A stretch of 64,000 bases of DNA from NCBI RefSeq assembly GCF_002951835.1, contig NZ_CP019448.1:1922001-1986000 (forward strand). Direction: 5' to 3'. Every line of letters starts with the position of its first letter. The first letter of the stretch is position 1. Position numbers and translations under genes: made by a program. Origin of the DNA: Simonsiella muelleri ATCC 29453 (GTDB lineage: Bacteria; Pseudomonadota; Gammaproteobacteria; Burkholderiales; Neisseriaceae). This document shows, piece after piece, positions 24,591-34,100 of this stretch. The notes under the pieces were generated by a model, which did no database searches, was not told where the DNA came from, and saw nothing but the letters and a program-made list of their open reading frames with translations.

Positions 24591-25886
24591 CTATTCAGCT
24601 AACTCATTGAATATTTGGAAATAAGTTGGAAAAGTTTTATGCGTACATTTGGGGTCATTAATGGTAACCGATACGCCCAACAACGATACCAGTGAAAAAC
24701 ACATTGCCATCCGATGATCATCGTAGGTATCAATTTTTGCATTATTAATTAATTGCTTAGGCGGTGTAATATAAATTGCATCATTTTCTTCTACGACTAT
24801 TGCGCCAACTTTTCTTAATTCGGTTGCCATCGCAGTGATGCGGTCGGTTTCTTTCACGCGCCACGAGCCAATATTGCGAATCGCACAAGGCGCACCTGTT
24901 GCTAAAGCCACTATCGCCAATGTCATCGCTGCATCGGGAATGTGATTCGCGTCCAAATCAAACGGTAAAATGGATTGATTCACCGCACGAGAAACTTCAA
25001 TGAAATCATCGCCCCATGTTACGGTCGCACCGATTTTTTCCAATTCATGCACAAACGCCACATCGCCTTGAATGGCGTGTTTGCCCAAACCCGTTACGCG
25101 CACGGGTTTGCCCGACAATAAGCCTGCCGCTAAAAAATAACTTGCGCTAGACGCATCGCCCTCTACATGAATCAGTTCTGGCGCACGGTAGTGTGTTTTT
25201 GCAGGCAATCTGAAAATCTGATGGGCTTGATTGTCCACATGAATGTCAAATTTTTTCATTAAATTCAATGTGATATTAATATATGGCTTAGAAATTAATT
25301 CACCTTGCACATGAATTTCATACGCTTTACCCGTGAGTGGCAATGCCATCAACAACGCTGTCAAAAATTGGCTAGAAACATCGCCTTTGATGGGGATTTT
25401 GCGAATTTTTGTATCTGTGAAATCATGAATTTGTAAAGGTGGATAACCTTCATTGCCTAAATATTCCACATTTGCACCCACAATACGCAGTGCGTCCACC
25501 AAATCACCAATTGGGCGTTCGTGCATTCGTGCCACGCCATACAAATGGTAATTGCCCCCCAAAATCGCCAAAGCAGCCGTTAAAGGACGAAACGCCGTGC
25601 CAGCATTGCCTAAAAATAAATCGGCGTGTTGGTTGGGGAATACGCCATTTTGTCCAGTTACTTTTAGGCTGCCTGAAAGGCTTTTTTGTAATGGAATACC
25701 TAATTTTTCAAGGGCTTCGAGCATTCTATCGGTGTCATCTGATTGTAGCAATGAGTGAATTTGACAAACATTGTCAGACAAAGCAGCCAGTAATAAAATG
25801 CGGTTGCTGATGCTTTTAGAACCTGGTAAAGCAACGGTATTGCTGCTTTTCAATTGGCGCGGCGGTAAGAAAATAAATTCATTCAT
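24591..25886 (-). CDS. aroA: 3-phosphoshikimate 1-carboxyvinyltransferase (EPSP synthase)
   Basis: 431 residues with the class I hallmarks: PGSKSISNR near the N-terminus, LGNAGTAFRPLTAAL near residue 92, and SWRVKETDRI and DDHRMAMCFSL near the C-terminus. The enzyme joins shikimate-3-phosphate and phosphoenolpyruvate in the chorismate pathway. An internal DUS encodes LSGSLKVTG. The gene ends within a DUS-like inverted pair that may act as a terminator. It lies downstream of a lipoprotein gene on the same strand. Confidence 0.96.
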   Translation of the reverse strand: MNEFIFLPPRQLKSSNTVALPGSKSISNRILLLAALSDNVCQIHSLLQSDDTDRMLEALEKLGIPLQKSLSGSLKVTGQNGVFPNQHADLFLGNAGTAFRPLTAALAILGGNYHLYGVARMHERPIGDLVDALRIVGANVEYLGNEGYPPLQIHDFTDTKIRKIPIKGDVSSQFLTALLMALPLTGKAYEIHVQGELISKPYINITLNLMKKFDIHVDNQAHQIFRLPAKTHYRAPELIHVEGDASSASYFLAAGLLSGKPVRVTGLGKHAIQGDVAFVHELEKIGATVTWGDDFIEVSRAVNQSILPFDLDANHIPDAAMTLAIVALATGAPCAIRNIGSWRVKETDRITAMATELRKVGAIVVEENDAIYITPPKQLINNAKIDTYDDHRMAMCFSLVSLLGVSVTINDPKCTHKTFPTYFQIFNELAE

Positions 25887-25920
25887 ATCAAATGATTATG
25901 CTTTTAGTCTGCTTAGAATA

Positions 25921-26511
25921 TCAGTTTTCAGTATTGATGTAAGTCAAAGCGGCGGTTAATTCTTTTTGGTTGCTTTCAGGGTTGTTGGCGCAGACATTGT
26001 AAATTTGTTCGCCGTGCATGACCACAACGCATTGTTCATTTAAGGTTGGGTTGCCATCAGCATCGGTTTGGCTAAATTGGTAGCTCATGCGATTAGCGGA
26101 CGCTGCACTAATGTTTACGTTACTCAAAGATTTATCGGCTTCAATAGCAGATTTAAGTTTAGTGAAATAATCTGCAGGTTTCTTGGTTATGCCCACATGA
26201 ACCACATATAAAGTTGTACCAGTAACTTTATCTTGTTGTAATAAGACGACTTTATTTTTTTCTACGCCTTCAGGCAGCAATTCGGCATCTTGCATTTTGT
26301 CAGCAAAATCGCCAGATGTATTGATGCTGATTTTTCCATCACTGCTTTTTAGCGTAACAGTATGGGCTTGCATGGGATTACTGGCGGCATCAGGTGCGGG
26401 CGTGGCTGCTGGATTGTCATTGGTTTGATTTTGTTGATTATTTTGACCCGAGCAAGCAGTTAATGCTAATACACTCGTCAGTAAGAGTGCGCGTAATTTC
26501 ATGTTAAACAT
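25921..26511 (-). CDS. Uncharacterised lipoprotein
   Basis: A signal peptide (KLRALLLTSVLALTAC) ends in the lipobox LTAC, with the modified Cys followed by SGQNNQQNQ and an Asn/Pro/Ala-rich linker of about 30 residues. The mature domain of about 150 residues has two cysteines near its end (EQCVVV and NVCANN) that could form a disulfide. Starts at 26514, 26511 or 26502 are possible; the GGAAC ribosome-binding site favours the first two. I do not recognise a family. Expected to be exported and lipid-anchored in the inner or outer membrane. Confidence 0.8.
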   Translation of the reverse strand: MFNMKLRALLLTSVLALTACSGQNNQQNQTNDNPAATPAPDAASNPMQAHTVTLKSSDGKISINTSGDFADKMQDAELLPEGVEKNKVVLLQQDKVTGTTLYVVHVGITKKPADYFTKLKSAIEADKSLSNVNISAASANRMSYQFSQTDADGNPTLNEQCVVVMHGEQIYNVCANNPESNQKELTAALTYINTEN

Positions 26512-26633
26512 CATCAGTTCCAAATTCACGTATAAAGGTACGATTATAACCATTTTTATAGTGAAATAAAATTGTAATATTACAATTCATACATCATGGT
26601 TGCCTTGCATCATTTTTATTTTAGTATAAAAAA

Positions 26634-26663
26634 TTAGGCAGCCTGAAAATACAGGTTGCCTAA
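26634..26663 (-). terminator. DUS-derived terminator after the CheX-like gene
   Basis: On the minus strand TTAGGCAACCTG and CAGGCAGCCTAA pair around a 6-nt loop and are followed by six T residues (plus-strand A-run 26628-26633). It lies 21 bp past the stop of the CheX-like gene and probably ends the three-gene phosphorelay operon. Confidence 0.8.
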
Positions 26664-26684
26664 TTTATTTAATGAAACAAATAA

Positions 26685-27140
26685 TTAAGGTTTACGCAAT
26701 GACACCACAATAGCTGCACTTCGACTTTTCCATGCAATAGGAATCACAAAAGAACGGTCTTTGCGTGGTAACATGATTTCATCAGGGGCTCCGCGCAAAA
26801 CGATGGGTACTGAAATCTCAAATTCTTCACCAAATTCGCTACGTGCATTACCAGCGATGGTGTTAGCAACTTCACCGACTAAGTCAATCATGAATGCTTC
26901 GCTAATGTCTTTTTCGCCCATCAAAACCAACAAGCGTTCCAGCAATTCTTTTGGGGCGGTAAAATACACAATACCTTTGCTTTTACCAGAAATCGCAATC
27001 ACACCCGTGAAATCTTTGGCAGAGGGAACGCTGTTTTCTACCAAATAAGGCGTACCAACTGTTAATTCTTCTGGATCCATCATTTGTTCAAAATATTTTT
27101 GAACACCTTCCAAAAATACTTGTAATTTTTCTTCTTTCAT
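26685..27140 (-). CDS. CheX-like CheY-P phosphatase
   Basis: 151 residues related to the CheC/CheX phosphatase fold, with the catalytic ExxN pattern at Glu90-Asn93 in DLVGEVANTIAGNAR. Such proteins dephosphorylate CheY-type receivers. It lies 3 bp downstream of a single-domain response regulator and is in the same operon, so its substrate is probably that regulator. It is a soluble cytoplasmic protein. Chemotaxis genes are otherwise absent in the window and unusual in this family of bacteria. Confidence 0.85.
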   Translation of the reverse strand: MKEEKLQVFLEGVQKYFEQMMDPEELTVGTPYLVENSVPSAKDFTGVIAISGKSKGIVYFTAPKELLERLLVLMGEKDISEAFMIDLVGEVANTIAGNARSEFGEEFEISVPIVLRGAPDEIMLPRKDRSFVIPIAWKSRSAAIVVSLRKP

Positions 27141-27143
27141 GAG

Positions 27144-27512
27144 TCACTCTTCTGTCATTTCAACGAGGGCATCTAACAACTCCTCGTCAGTAAAGGGTTT
27201 GCAAATAAAGCCACGCGCACCAAATTGCAGTGCTTTGATGCCTGTCGCTTTGTCAGAAAGGGCGGAAATGACCAAAATATTGGCATCAGGGTCAAAATCG
27301 GTAATGGAAGAGATACACTCCAAACCGTCCATTTTAGGCATGGTTAAATCCATGGTAACAATATTGGGGTGATGTTCTTTATATAATTCCAGCGCATCAA
27401 GACCATTCACAGCAGTAGCAACTACTTCGTATTCCATTTCTTTAGAACCACGACTGATGCGATTACGAATTACATTGGAATCATCTACAATCATAATGGT
27501 TTTTTTAGCCAT
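27144..27512 (-). CDS. Single-domain CheY-like response regulator
   Basis: 122 residues, only a receiver domain. Acidic Asp10 and Asp11, the phospho-acceptor Asp55 (VTMDLTMP), the Ser/Thr switch in VISALSD and Lys in FICKPF are all present. It has no output domain, so signalling must go through protein contacts. The neighbours are a membrane CheA-like kinase 19 bp upstream and a CheX-like phosphatase 3 bp downstream, giving a compact kinase-receiver-phosphatase unit. Confidence 0.93.
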   Translation of the reverse strand: MAKKTIMIVDDSNVIRNRISRGSKEMEYEVVATAVNGLDALELYKEHHPNIVTMDLTMPKMDGLECISSITDFDPDANILVISALSDKATGIKALQFGARGFICKPFTDEELLDALVEMTEE

Positions 27513-27531
27513 TTAGTTTGTTTCTCCATGA

Positions 27532-29625
27532 TTATTTGGGAAAAGTAAATGTGAAGCGAGTGTACGCACCAGCAGCAGTAGAAATATTAATTTTGCCACC
27601 TAATGTATTTACGCGGTCTTTAATCACATCCAAACCAACACCACGACCAGCATCGCCAGTGGCTTGTTCTAATGTAGAAAAACCAGAACTGAACATGAGA
27701 ACCAATAATTCTTTTGTACCCAAAGTAGCTGCTTTTTCTTCAGTATAACGACCCAAGCGAACTGCTTTAGCACGAATAGCTTCGTAGTCAATGCCATTGC
27801 CATCATCTTCTAGTTGCAAGACAAACTGACTGCCGTTATCCACTAACTCCATGCGAACATGACCTGCTTCTAATTTACGGCGAGCATGGCGTTCTGCTGG
27901 CGTTTCAATACCATGCACCACCGCATTACGCAATAATTGCACAGCAACTTCATGAATAGTGGTACGTAATTCTTCGTTTTCTACATTGTCCACACCAACG
28001 TAACTAAAATCAACGACTTTATTGTTGCGTTCAGCGACATCAGAAACCAAGCGTCCGTAATAATCCGCCATACGTGATTTCCCAGTGGTTGAATCGTTGC
28101 TGCGAATATCACTGTTACCCAAACGGCTAACCAAATCTTCAATGGTTTGTGTTAAATTCATCAGTTCTTCTAAGTGTACTGTTAACTTGATGAAGTCCTC
28201 ACCAGATAAATTACTTTTAGATTGCAAGACTTTTAAGTCAGATTCTAAGTTCTCAGCAATGACCGTAAAACCGTGTAAGTTTAACGCATATGCTTCGCCT
28301 TTCAGACTGTGCACTTCACGGAAAATTTGTTCTGCTTTACTGCGCAATTCACTTTGTCGTTCACCTGGTGCTTTTAACGTGTTATTGATGGACATATTGT
28401 GTTTTTGGGTATTGCGCACAAAATCATCAATATTTTGACGGTCGGCACGCAAAATTGTACTCAACATTTCCAATTGAACATCGTTTTGTTCGCGTTCTTG
28501 CTGAATTTTTTGTTCCAATAACACAGCATTAGTTACATCTGACACGTTGACCAAGATACGTGCAATCTCATCACCATGGTACACACGGTTAAATTTGAAA
28601 TCTAGATAACGTGTTACATCAGTATTGCCTTCGCGAACAGTCATGGCTTGGCGCGTTAAAGGATTCAGGCTGCCAATCAAACGCTCTTTCACACGTGGGT
28701 TATACAACTGCCCGACAAAGCTTTGCGTGGTATCCAAATCTTCTTGAGAAATCATCGTACTCAAAACTTCCATCAAGTTATGACCACCAATGTTTTTTTG
28801 ACCAATCAGGCGTTCCAGTTCTTTTGAATATTGAGAACCAATATTTAAGTCTTTGTCTAACAAGAACAGACCAGAGCTTACGGTATTCATAATCTCCATG
28901 GTTTCATGGCGAGCTTCTTCAATTTTGGTGTCGGCCTTATTCAATTGACGCATAATGATGAATACGAATAACAGGAAGAAAACAATCGCACCCACCACAC
29001 CTGCTAATTGTACATATGACAAAGAAGAGGTACGTTGGTCAATCAAATGATTTAATTTGTTTACCACTGCTGCCACATCTTCATGAATACGTTCATGTGA
29101 GTTTTGAGCAGACATTACCGCTAAGTCTAAATTTGCCACGTTAGCAGTAGGTGAGGTAGCATCTTTTAAATAAATACTAATTTGATTGGATAATGGTGTC
29201 CATAACTCATTGATGCGATTTAGACTTGCCACATCATCAGAATCTGTTAATGCTGAAATTGCCAATGTGCCATCTTTCGTTTGAATAACACCGCCTTTAC
29301 GTAAGGCATCAAGGCTAGATTGAAAATCTTTTTGCGCTTCTGTCAAACTTTTTAATGCATGAATAATGTGCGGACTATTTGGATCTTCACCATAACTAAC
29401 TTTCAAATTAAACAAATCTTGCAGTAAATTATGTGAAGCATATTGTAAAGTTGTGGCAACGGTATGCTCATTATTATTGCGGCGAACGTTACTAGATAAA
29501 CGAGTAGAGTACGCCATCAACGAAATAACCAATAATAAGAACACACTAATGGTCATTATCAATGCACGATAGCGCGCAAAAAAACCTTCGCTCACCAATA
29601 CCTTTTTCGTATTTTCAGCAGCCAT
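27532..29625 (-). CDS. Membrane-bound CheA-like histidine kinase with sensor, PAS and Hpt domains
   Basis: 697 residues. Transmembrane helices lie at about 21-40 and 205-226 and enclose a periplasmic helical sensor of about 165 residues resembling the N-terminal region of PilJ-type receptors. A PAS domain covers about 245-365. An Hpt-type motif EVHSLKGEA (phospho-acceptor His439) precedes a CheA-type ATPase with LLRNAVVHGIE (Asn567), DDGNGID (607-613) and GRGVGLDVI (660-668). There is no C-terminal CheW-like domain. The architecture resembles a fused receptor and CheA. It is the first gene of the operon with the CheY-like and CheX-like genes. The target is unknown; type IV pilus control is a guess. 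Confidence 0.9.
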   Translation of the reverse strand: MAAENTKKVLVSEGFFARYRALIMTISVFLLLVISLMAYSTRLSSNVRRNNNEHTVATTLQYASHNLLQDLFNLKVSYGEDPNSPHIIHALKSLTEAQKDFQSSLDALRKGGVIQTKDGTLAISALTDSDDVASLNRINELWTPLSNQISIYLKDATSPTANVANLDLAVMSAQNSHERIHEDVAAVVNKLNHLIDQRTSSLSYVQLAGVVGAIVFFLLFVFIIMRQLNKADTKIEEARHETMEIMNTVSSGLFLLDKDLNIGSQYSKELERLIGQKNIGGHNLMEVLSTMISQEDLDTTQSFVGQLYNPRVKERLIGSLNPLTRQAMTVREGNTDVTRYLDFKFNRVYHGDEIARILVNVSDVTNAVLLEQKIQQEREQNDVQLEMLSTILRADRQNIDDFVRNTQKHNMSINNTLKAPGERQSELRSKAEQIFREVHSLKGEAYALNLHGFTVIAENLESDLKVLQSKSNLSGEDFIKLTVHLEELMNLTQTIEDLVSRLGNSDIRSNDSTTGKSRMADYYGRLVSDVAERNNKVVDFSYVGVDNVENEELRTTIHEVAVQLLRNAVVHGIETPAERHARRKLEAGHVRMELVDNGSQFVLQLEDDGNGIDYEAIRAKAVRLGRYTEEKAATLGTKELLVLMFSSGFSTLEQATGDAGRGVGLDVIKDRVNTLGGKINISTAAGAYTRFTFTFPK

Positions 29626-29934
29626 TTGAGTAGATTCCTTCTGATGACAAATTGAGTGAATTTTTTGATTGTGAAAATTTGTTAAAATTTAACACAATTA
29701 TTTTATAATATTAATCGCAAATTGCATTTTTGTAAATGTAGGCATAAAATTTTATCGTGAAAATGCTTGTCTTGTGGTTATTTTTATCCGTGCAAGTAAC
29801 ATTGCTTACAAATCTTTGCAACTTGGTAACAATTAAAATTTTTCAGGCTGCCTGAAACCTTTGCAAAACCTTAGAACCCGTATTCACAGCCAAGCGCGAT
29901 GGATACAGGTTCTTAAAAACGACTATATACTTAA
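29626..29934. other. Gene-free interval between the kinase gene and proB
   Basis: AT-rich upstream region of the kinase operon, then a DUS at about 29841-29855 followed by ACCTTTGCAAAACCTT (the arm of the 15295 element), a 41-bp remnant of a family A element (29873-29913) and the right end of a family B element (AAACGACTAT, ending 29926). The remnants end a few bases before the proB stop codon. Confidence 0.6.
29873..29913. repeat. Family A element, internally deleted copy
   Basis: AGAACCCGTATTCACAG and GGATACAGGTTCT almost abut, so most of the interior is gone. The right end of a family B element (AAACGACTAT) follows directly. Confidence 0.6.
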
Positions 29935-31056
29935 CTATAGATACAACGCCAAATTGTCCCGATGAATCAACTCATCTTCAAATGCAAAGCCCAATTTTTC
30001 CGCAATTTCATTGGCATGGCAACGTACAATTTTCGCCGTCTCTACACTGCTGTAATTCGCCAAACCACGCGCTACTTCCCTACCCTGCTCGTTCAGCACA
30101 GCAATCAACTCACCGCGATGAAAATGTCCGTTCACACGCACGCAACCCACTGGTAACAAACTGCCGTTTTTCTCCAACAACGCCCGTTGCGCACCTGCAT
30201 CAATGTTCACGCTGCCTGAAATCTGGATATGCCCCAGCAACCATTGTTTACGCGCATTCACACGACTGAATTCACTGGTAAACAACGTTCCGATGCTTTG
30301 ACCAGCGCACAAACGCTGCAACACTTGTGATTCACGCCCCGATGCCACTACCGTATTTGCGCCACTCAAAGCCGCGCGTTTGGCTGCAAGCACTTTAGTA
30401 TACATCCCCCCCGTGCCTACGCCCGTGCCTGCACCACCTGCCATGTTTTCTAATTCAGGGTGAGTGGCGGAAATTTCGCTAATGAATTGCGCATCTGGAT
30501 TTTTGCGTGGGTCGCTGTCGTATAAACCGCGTTGGTCGGTTAGGATAACCAGCGCGTCTGCGTCCACCAAATTGGTTACCAATGCACCAAGCGTGTCGTT
30601 GTCGCCCAATTTAATTTCATCTGTGGTTACGGTGTCGTTCTCATTAACAACAGGAACAATATTTTGATTTAAAAGAGTTTTTAGCGTACTTCGCGCATTG
30701 AGATAGCGTGTACGATCGCTCAAATCTTCGTGAGTCAATAAAATTTGCGCGGTGTGTAATTGGTGTGCAGAAAAGGCGCGTTCATAGGCTTGCGCGATGC
30801 CCATTTGTCCGACTGCGGCAGCGGCTTGCAATTCATTGATAGCGGTGGGACGTTTTACCCAACCCAAGCGTTTCACGCCTTCGGCAATTGCGCCACTGGA
30901 TACCAAAATCACATCTGTACCAGTGGATTTGATTTGGGCAATTTGATTCGCCCAATTATTGAGTGCATCTTGGTCAATGCCACGACCTTCGGCAGTTACC
31001 AAACTAGAACCCACTTTGACAACAATTAATTTGGCTTGAGATAAATTGGTGGACAT
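29935..31056 (-). CDS. proB: Glutamate 5-kinase
   Basis: 373 residues. An N-terminal amino-acid kinase domain (IVVKVGSSLVT at residues 11-21, VSSGAIAEG, and ENDTVTTDEIKLGDND) is followed by a C-terminal PUA domain of about 80 residues. It phosphorylates glutamate in the first step of proline synthesis and is feedback-inhibited by proline in known members. proA is not in the window. The gene lies 68 bp from the mfd stop on the same strand. Confidence 0.95.
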   Translation of the reverse strand: MSTNLSQAKLIVVKVGSSLVTAEGRGIDQDALNNWANQIAQIKSTGTDVILVSSGAIAEGVKRLGWVKRPTAINELQAAAAVGQMGIAQAYERAFSAHQLHTAQILLTHEDLSDRTRYLNARSTLKTLLNQNIVPVVNENDTVTTDEIKLGDNDTLGALVTNLVDADALVILTDQRGLYDSDPRKNPDAQFISEISATHPELENMAGGAGTGVGTGGMYTKVLAAKRAALSGANTVVASGRESQVLQRLCAGQSIGTLFTSEFSRVNARKQWLLGHIQISGSVNIDAGAQRALLEKNGSLLPVGCVRVNGHFHRGELIAVLNEQGREVARGLANYSSVETAKIVRCHANEIAEKLGFAFEDELIHRDNLALYL

Positions 31057-31124
31057 TTTCAGGCTGCCTTATTTGGGATAAAAATAAAACACTGTTTATA
31101 CCATTTTTCAGGCTGCCTGAAAAT

Positions 31125-34100
31125 TTAGGCTGCCTGAATTTTTTTAAATACATTAAAAATCATATTGATGCGTTCATCAATCGTTTCTGATTTTACATCA
31201 ATCCGCAATTTATCCGCACCGCTCATTTTCCAATTTTTTTCTTTTTGCATTAATGAAATGAGTTTTGCTGGTTCAATGGGTGTGTTGGGGTTGAATGTCA
31301 ATGAAATGCTATTCATATTCGCATCAACCGAATCAATCCCTAATTCTCGCGCCATCAACCGAATTTTATGACTTGCCAATAATGTTTGCGTAGGTGTTTC
31401 AGGCAGCCCAAATCTATCTACCAATTCTTCATGAATTTCATTGAGTTGTTGTTGGGTTTCACAAACCGCCAAACGCTTATACAACACCAGCCGCTCATGC
31501 ACATCAGGACAATACGTTTCAGGCAGCAATGCTGGCGAATGTAATTTGATGTCCGTATTCACACCCAAAGGTGAATCCAAATCAGGTGTTTTGCCTTTTT
31601 TCAAATCACGGACGGCTTGTTTGAGCATTTCTGTGTACAAAGTCAATCCAACTTGCATCATTTCGCCTGATTGTCCTTCGCCCAAAATTTCGCCTGCCCC
31701 ACGAATTTCTAAATCTTGCATCGCCAAACTAAAACCCGCACCCAATTCGTCCGCTGACAAAATCGCGTCCAAACGTTTTTGCGCGTCTTTGGTCAAATAT
31801 TCGGGCGTTAATAAGTAAGCATAGGCTTGATGATGGCTGCGCCCTACCCGTCCCCGCAACTGGTGCAACTGGGCAATCCCAAATTTATCCGCACGATTGA
31901 TGATGATGGTGTTGGCATTTGGAATATCAATCCCCGTCTCAATAATGGTGGAACACAACAATACATTGAATTTTTGATTGAGAAAATCACGCATTACCTG
32001 TTCCAACTCACGTTCGCGCAATTGTCCATGAGCCACGCCAATTCTTGCTTGAGGCAATAAATTTTCCAATTTATCACGCATATTTTCAATCGTATCTACT
32101 TCATTATGCAAGAAAAACACTTGGCCACCACGTTTTAATTCACGCAAAACCGCCTCTTGAATACTCGCTTCGCTAAACGGTTTGACAAATGTTTTGACGG
32201 CAAGTCGTCTGCTGGGTGCAGTCGTAATCAGCGAAAAATCACGTAATCCGTCCAATGCCATGCTCAACGTTCGCGGAATGGGTGTAGCGGTCAATGTCAA
32301 CAAATCCACATTAGCACGCAATCGTTTGAGTTGCTCTTTTTGACGAACGCCAAAACGATGTTCTTCATCAATAATCACAAGCCCTAAATTTTTGAATTGA
32401 ATATTATCTTGTACCAATTTATGCGTACCAATCACAATATCCACCGTGCCATCAGCCATACCAGCTAAGGCGGATTTGGTGTCTTTTGTGCTGTTAAATC
32501 GAGATAATTGGGCGATTTGGACGGGAAAATCCGCAAAACGGTCAGCAAAATTCTTGGCATGTTGTTCCACCAACAACGTTGTTGGCGCAAGCACCGCCAC
32601 TTGTTTGCCAGCCATAACTGCCACGAACGCCGCTCGCAACGCCACTTCCGTTTTCCCAAAACCCACGTCGCCACACACCAACCTATCCATCGGCTTGGCT
32701 TGAGTCAAATCTTTTAACACCGACACAATTGCTGCCGCTTGGTCTTCGGTCTCTTCATAACCAAAACCATCAGCAAAGGCTTGATAATCCAATTCATTGA
32801 TTTCAAATTTAAAACCTGTTTGAGCCGCACGCTGTGCATACAAATTCAATAATTCGGCGGCGGTATCGCGAGCTTTCTCAATCGCTTTTTGTTTGGCTTT
32901 ACTCCATGCGTTTGTACCCAGTTTGTGCAATGTGATTTTGTCGCTGGCGTTGCCTGCGTACCGACTGATTAAATGTAATTGAGAAACAGGCACATACAAT
33001 TGAGATTCATTGGCGTACTCCAACAACATCATTTCCGTGCTTGCGCCACTAAAATCCATCACAGTCAAACCCATATAACGCCCTATTCCATGTTCTTGAT
33101 GGACAACTGGGTCGCCAATGTTGATTTCCGCTAAATCTCGCAACGTGGTATCAGAAATGCTGGCATGTTTTCGTCTTCGCGTGCGTGGTTTACTAACATA
33201 TTGATATAAATCATTTTCGGTAATAACTGCCAAACAATTTTCAGGCAGCCTGAAACCTTGAGAAAGCGGCGCAACACAAATACCTATTTGATGATTTTTC
33301 AGGCTGCCTGAAACAAATTGCGCCCAATTGTCCAACAAATTCAATGTCAAACCGTGTTGCTTGAAAAAAGCAAACATGGTTTCGCGCCGTCCCAAACTGT
33401 CCGCACAAATCAAAATTTTTCCATCAAAAGTTGACTGAAAATCTTGCAACAATTCAAGTGGTTGTTCAGCCTGACGTTTTACGGCAATATTCGGCAAATC
33501 ATGTCGCCCATCGGTTTTTATCCAAATTTGTGGATATTGTTTCAGGCTGCCTGAAAATTGGTCGGGCGACAAAAACAAATATTGTGGCGCAAGTGGCGGA
33601 TAAGTTGCATCGCCTTGCGCCATTTTATGACGCGATTTCACATCGTCCCAAAAACGATTGGCGTAGGCGTGAACATCGTCCGTGCACACCACCATCGCAT
33701 TTTCACCAATATAATCAAATAAATCAACACAACCACTTTCAAAAAAAAGCGGTAAATAATATTCTACACCTGCACCAAATTGCGCTTTATCCACTGCTTT
33801 GTACACGGTTGCGCTGGCAAAATCGCCTTCAATCAACTCACGAAATTGGGTGCGGAATAATTTTTGTGCGTGTTCATCGGTGGGAAATTCGTGTGCTGGC
33901 AACATTCGGATTTCGGAAACTGGATGAAGCGTACGTTGCGTTTCAGGGTCAAACGTTTTGATACTATCAATTTCTTTATCAAATAAATCAATACGGTATG
34001 GAAAATCACTACCCATCGGAAACAAATCCACAATCCCACCACGAACCGCAAACTCACCATTTGCCACCACGTTGGAAACCGCACTGTAACCCGCATTCAC

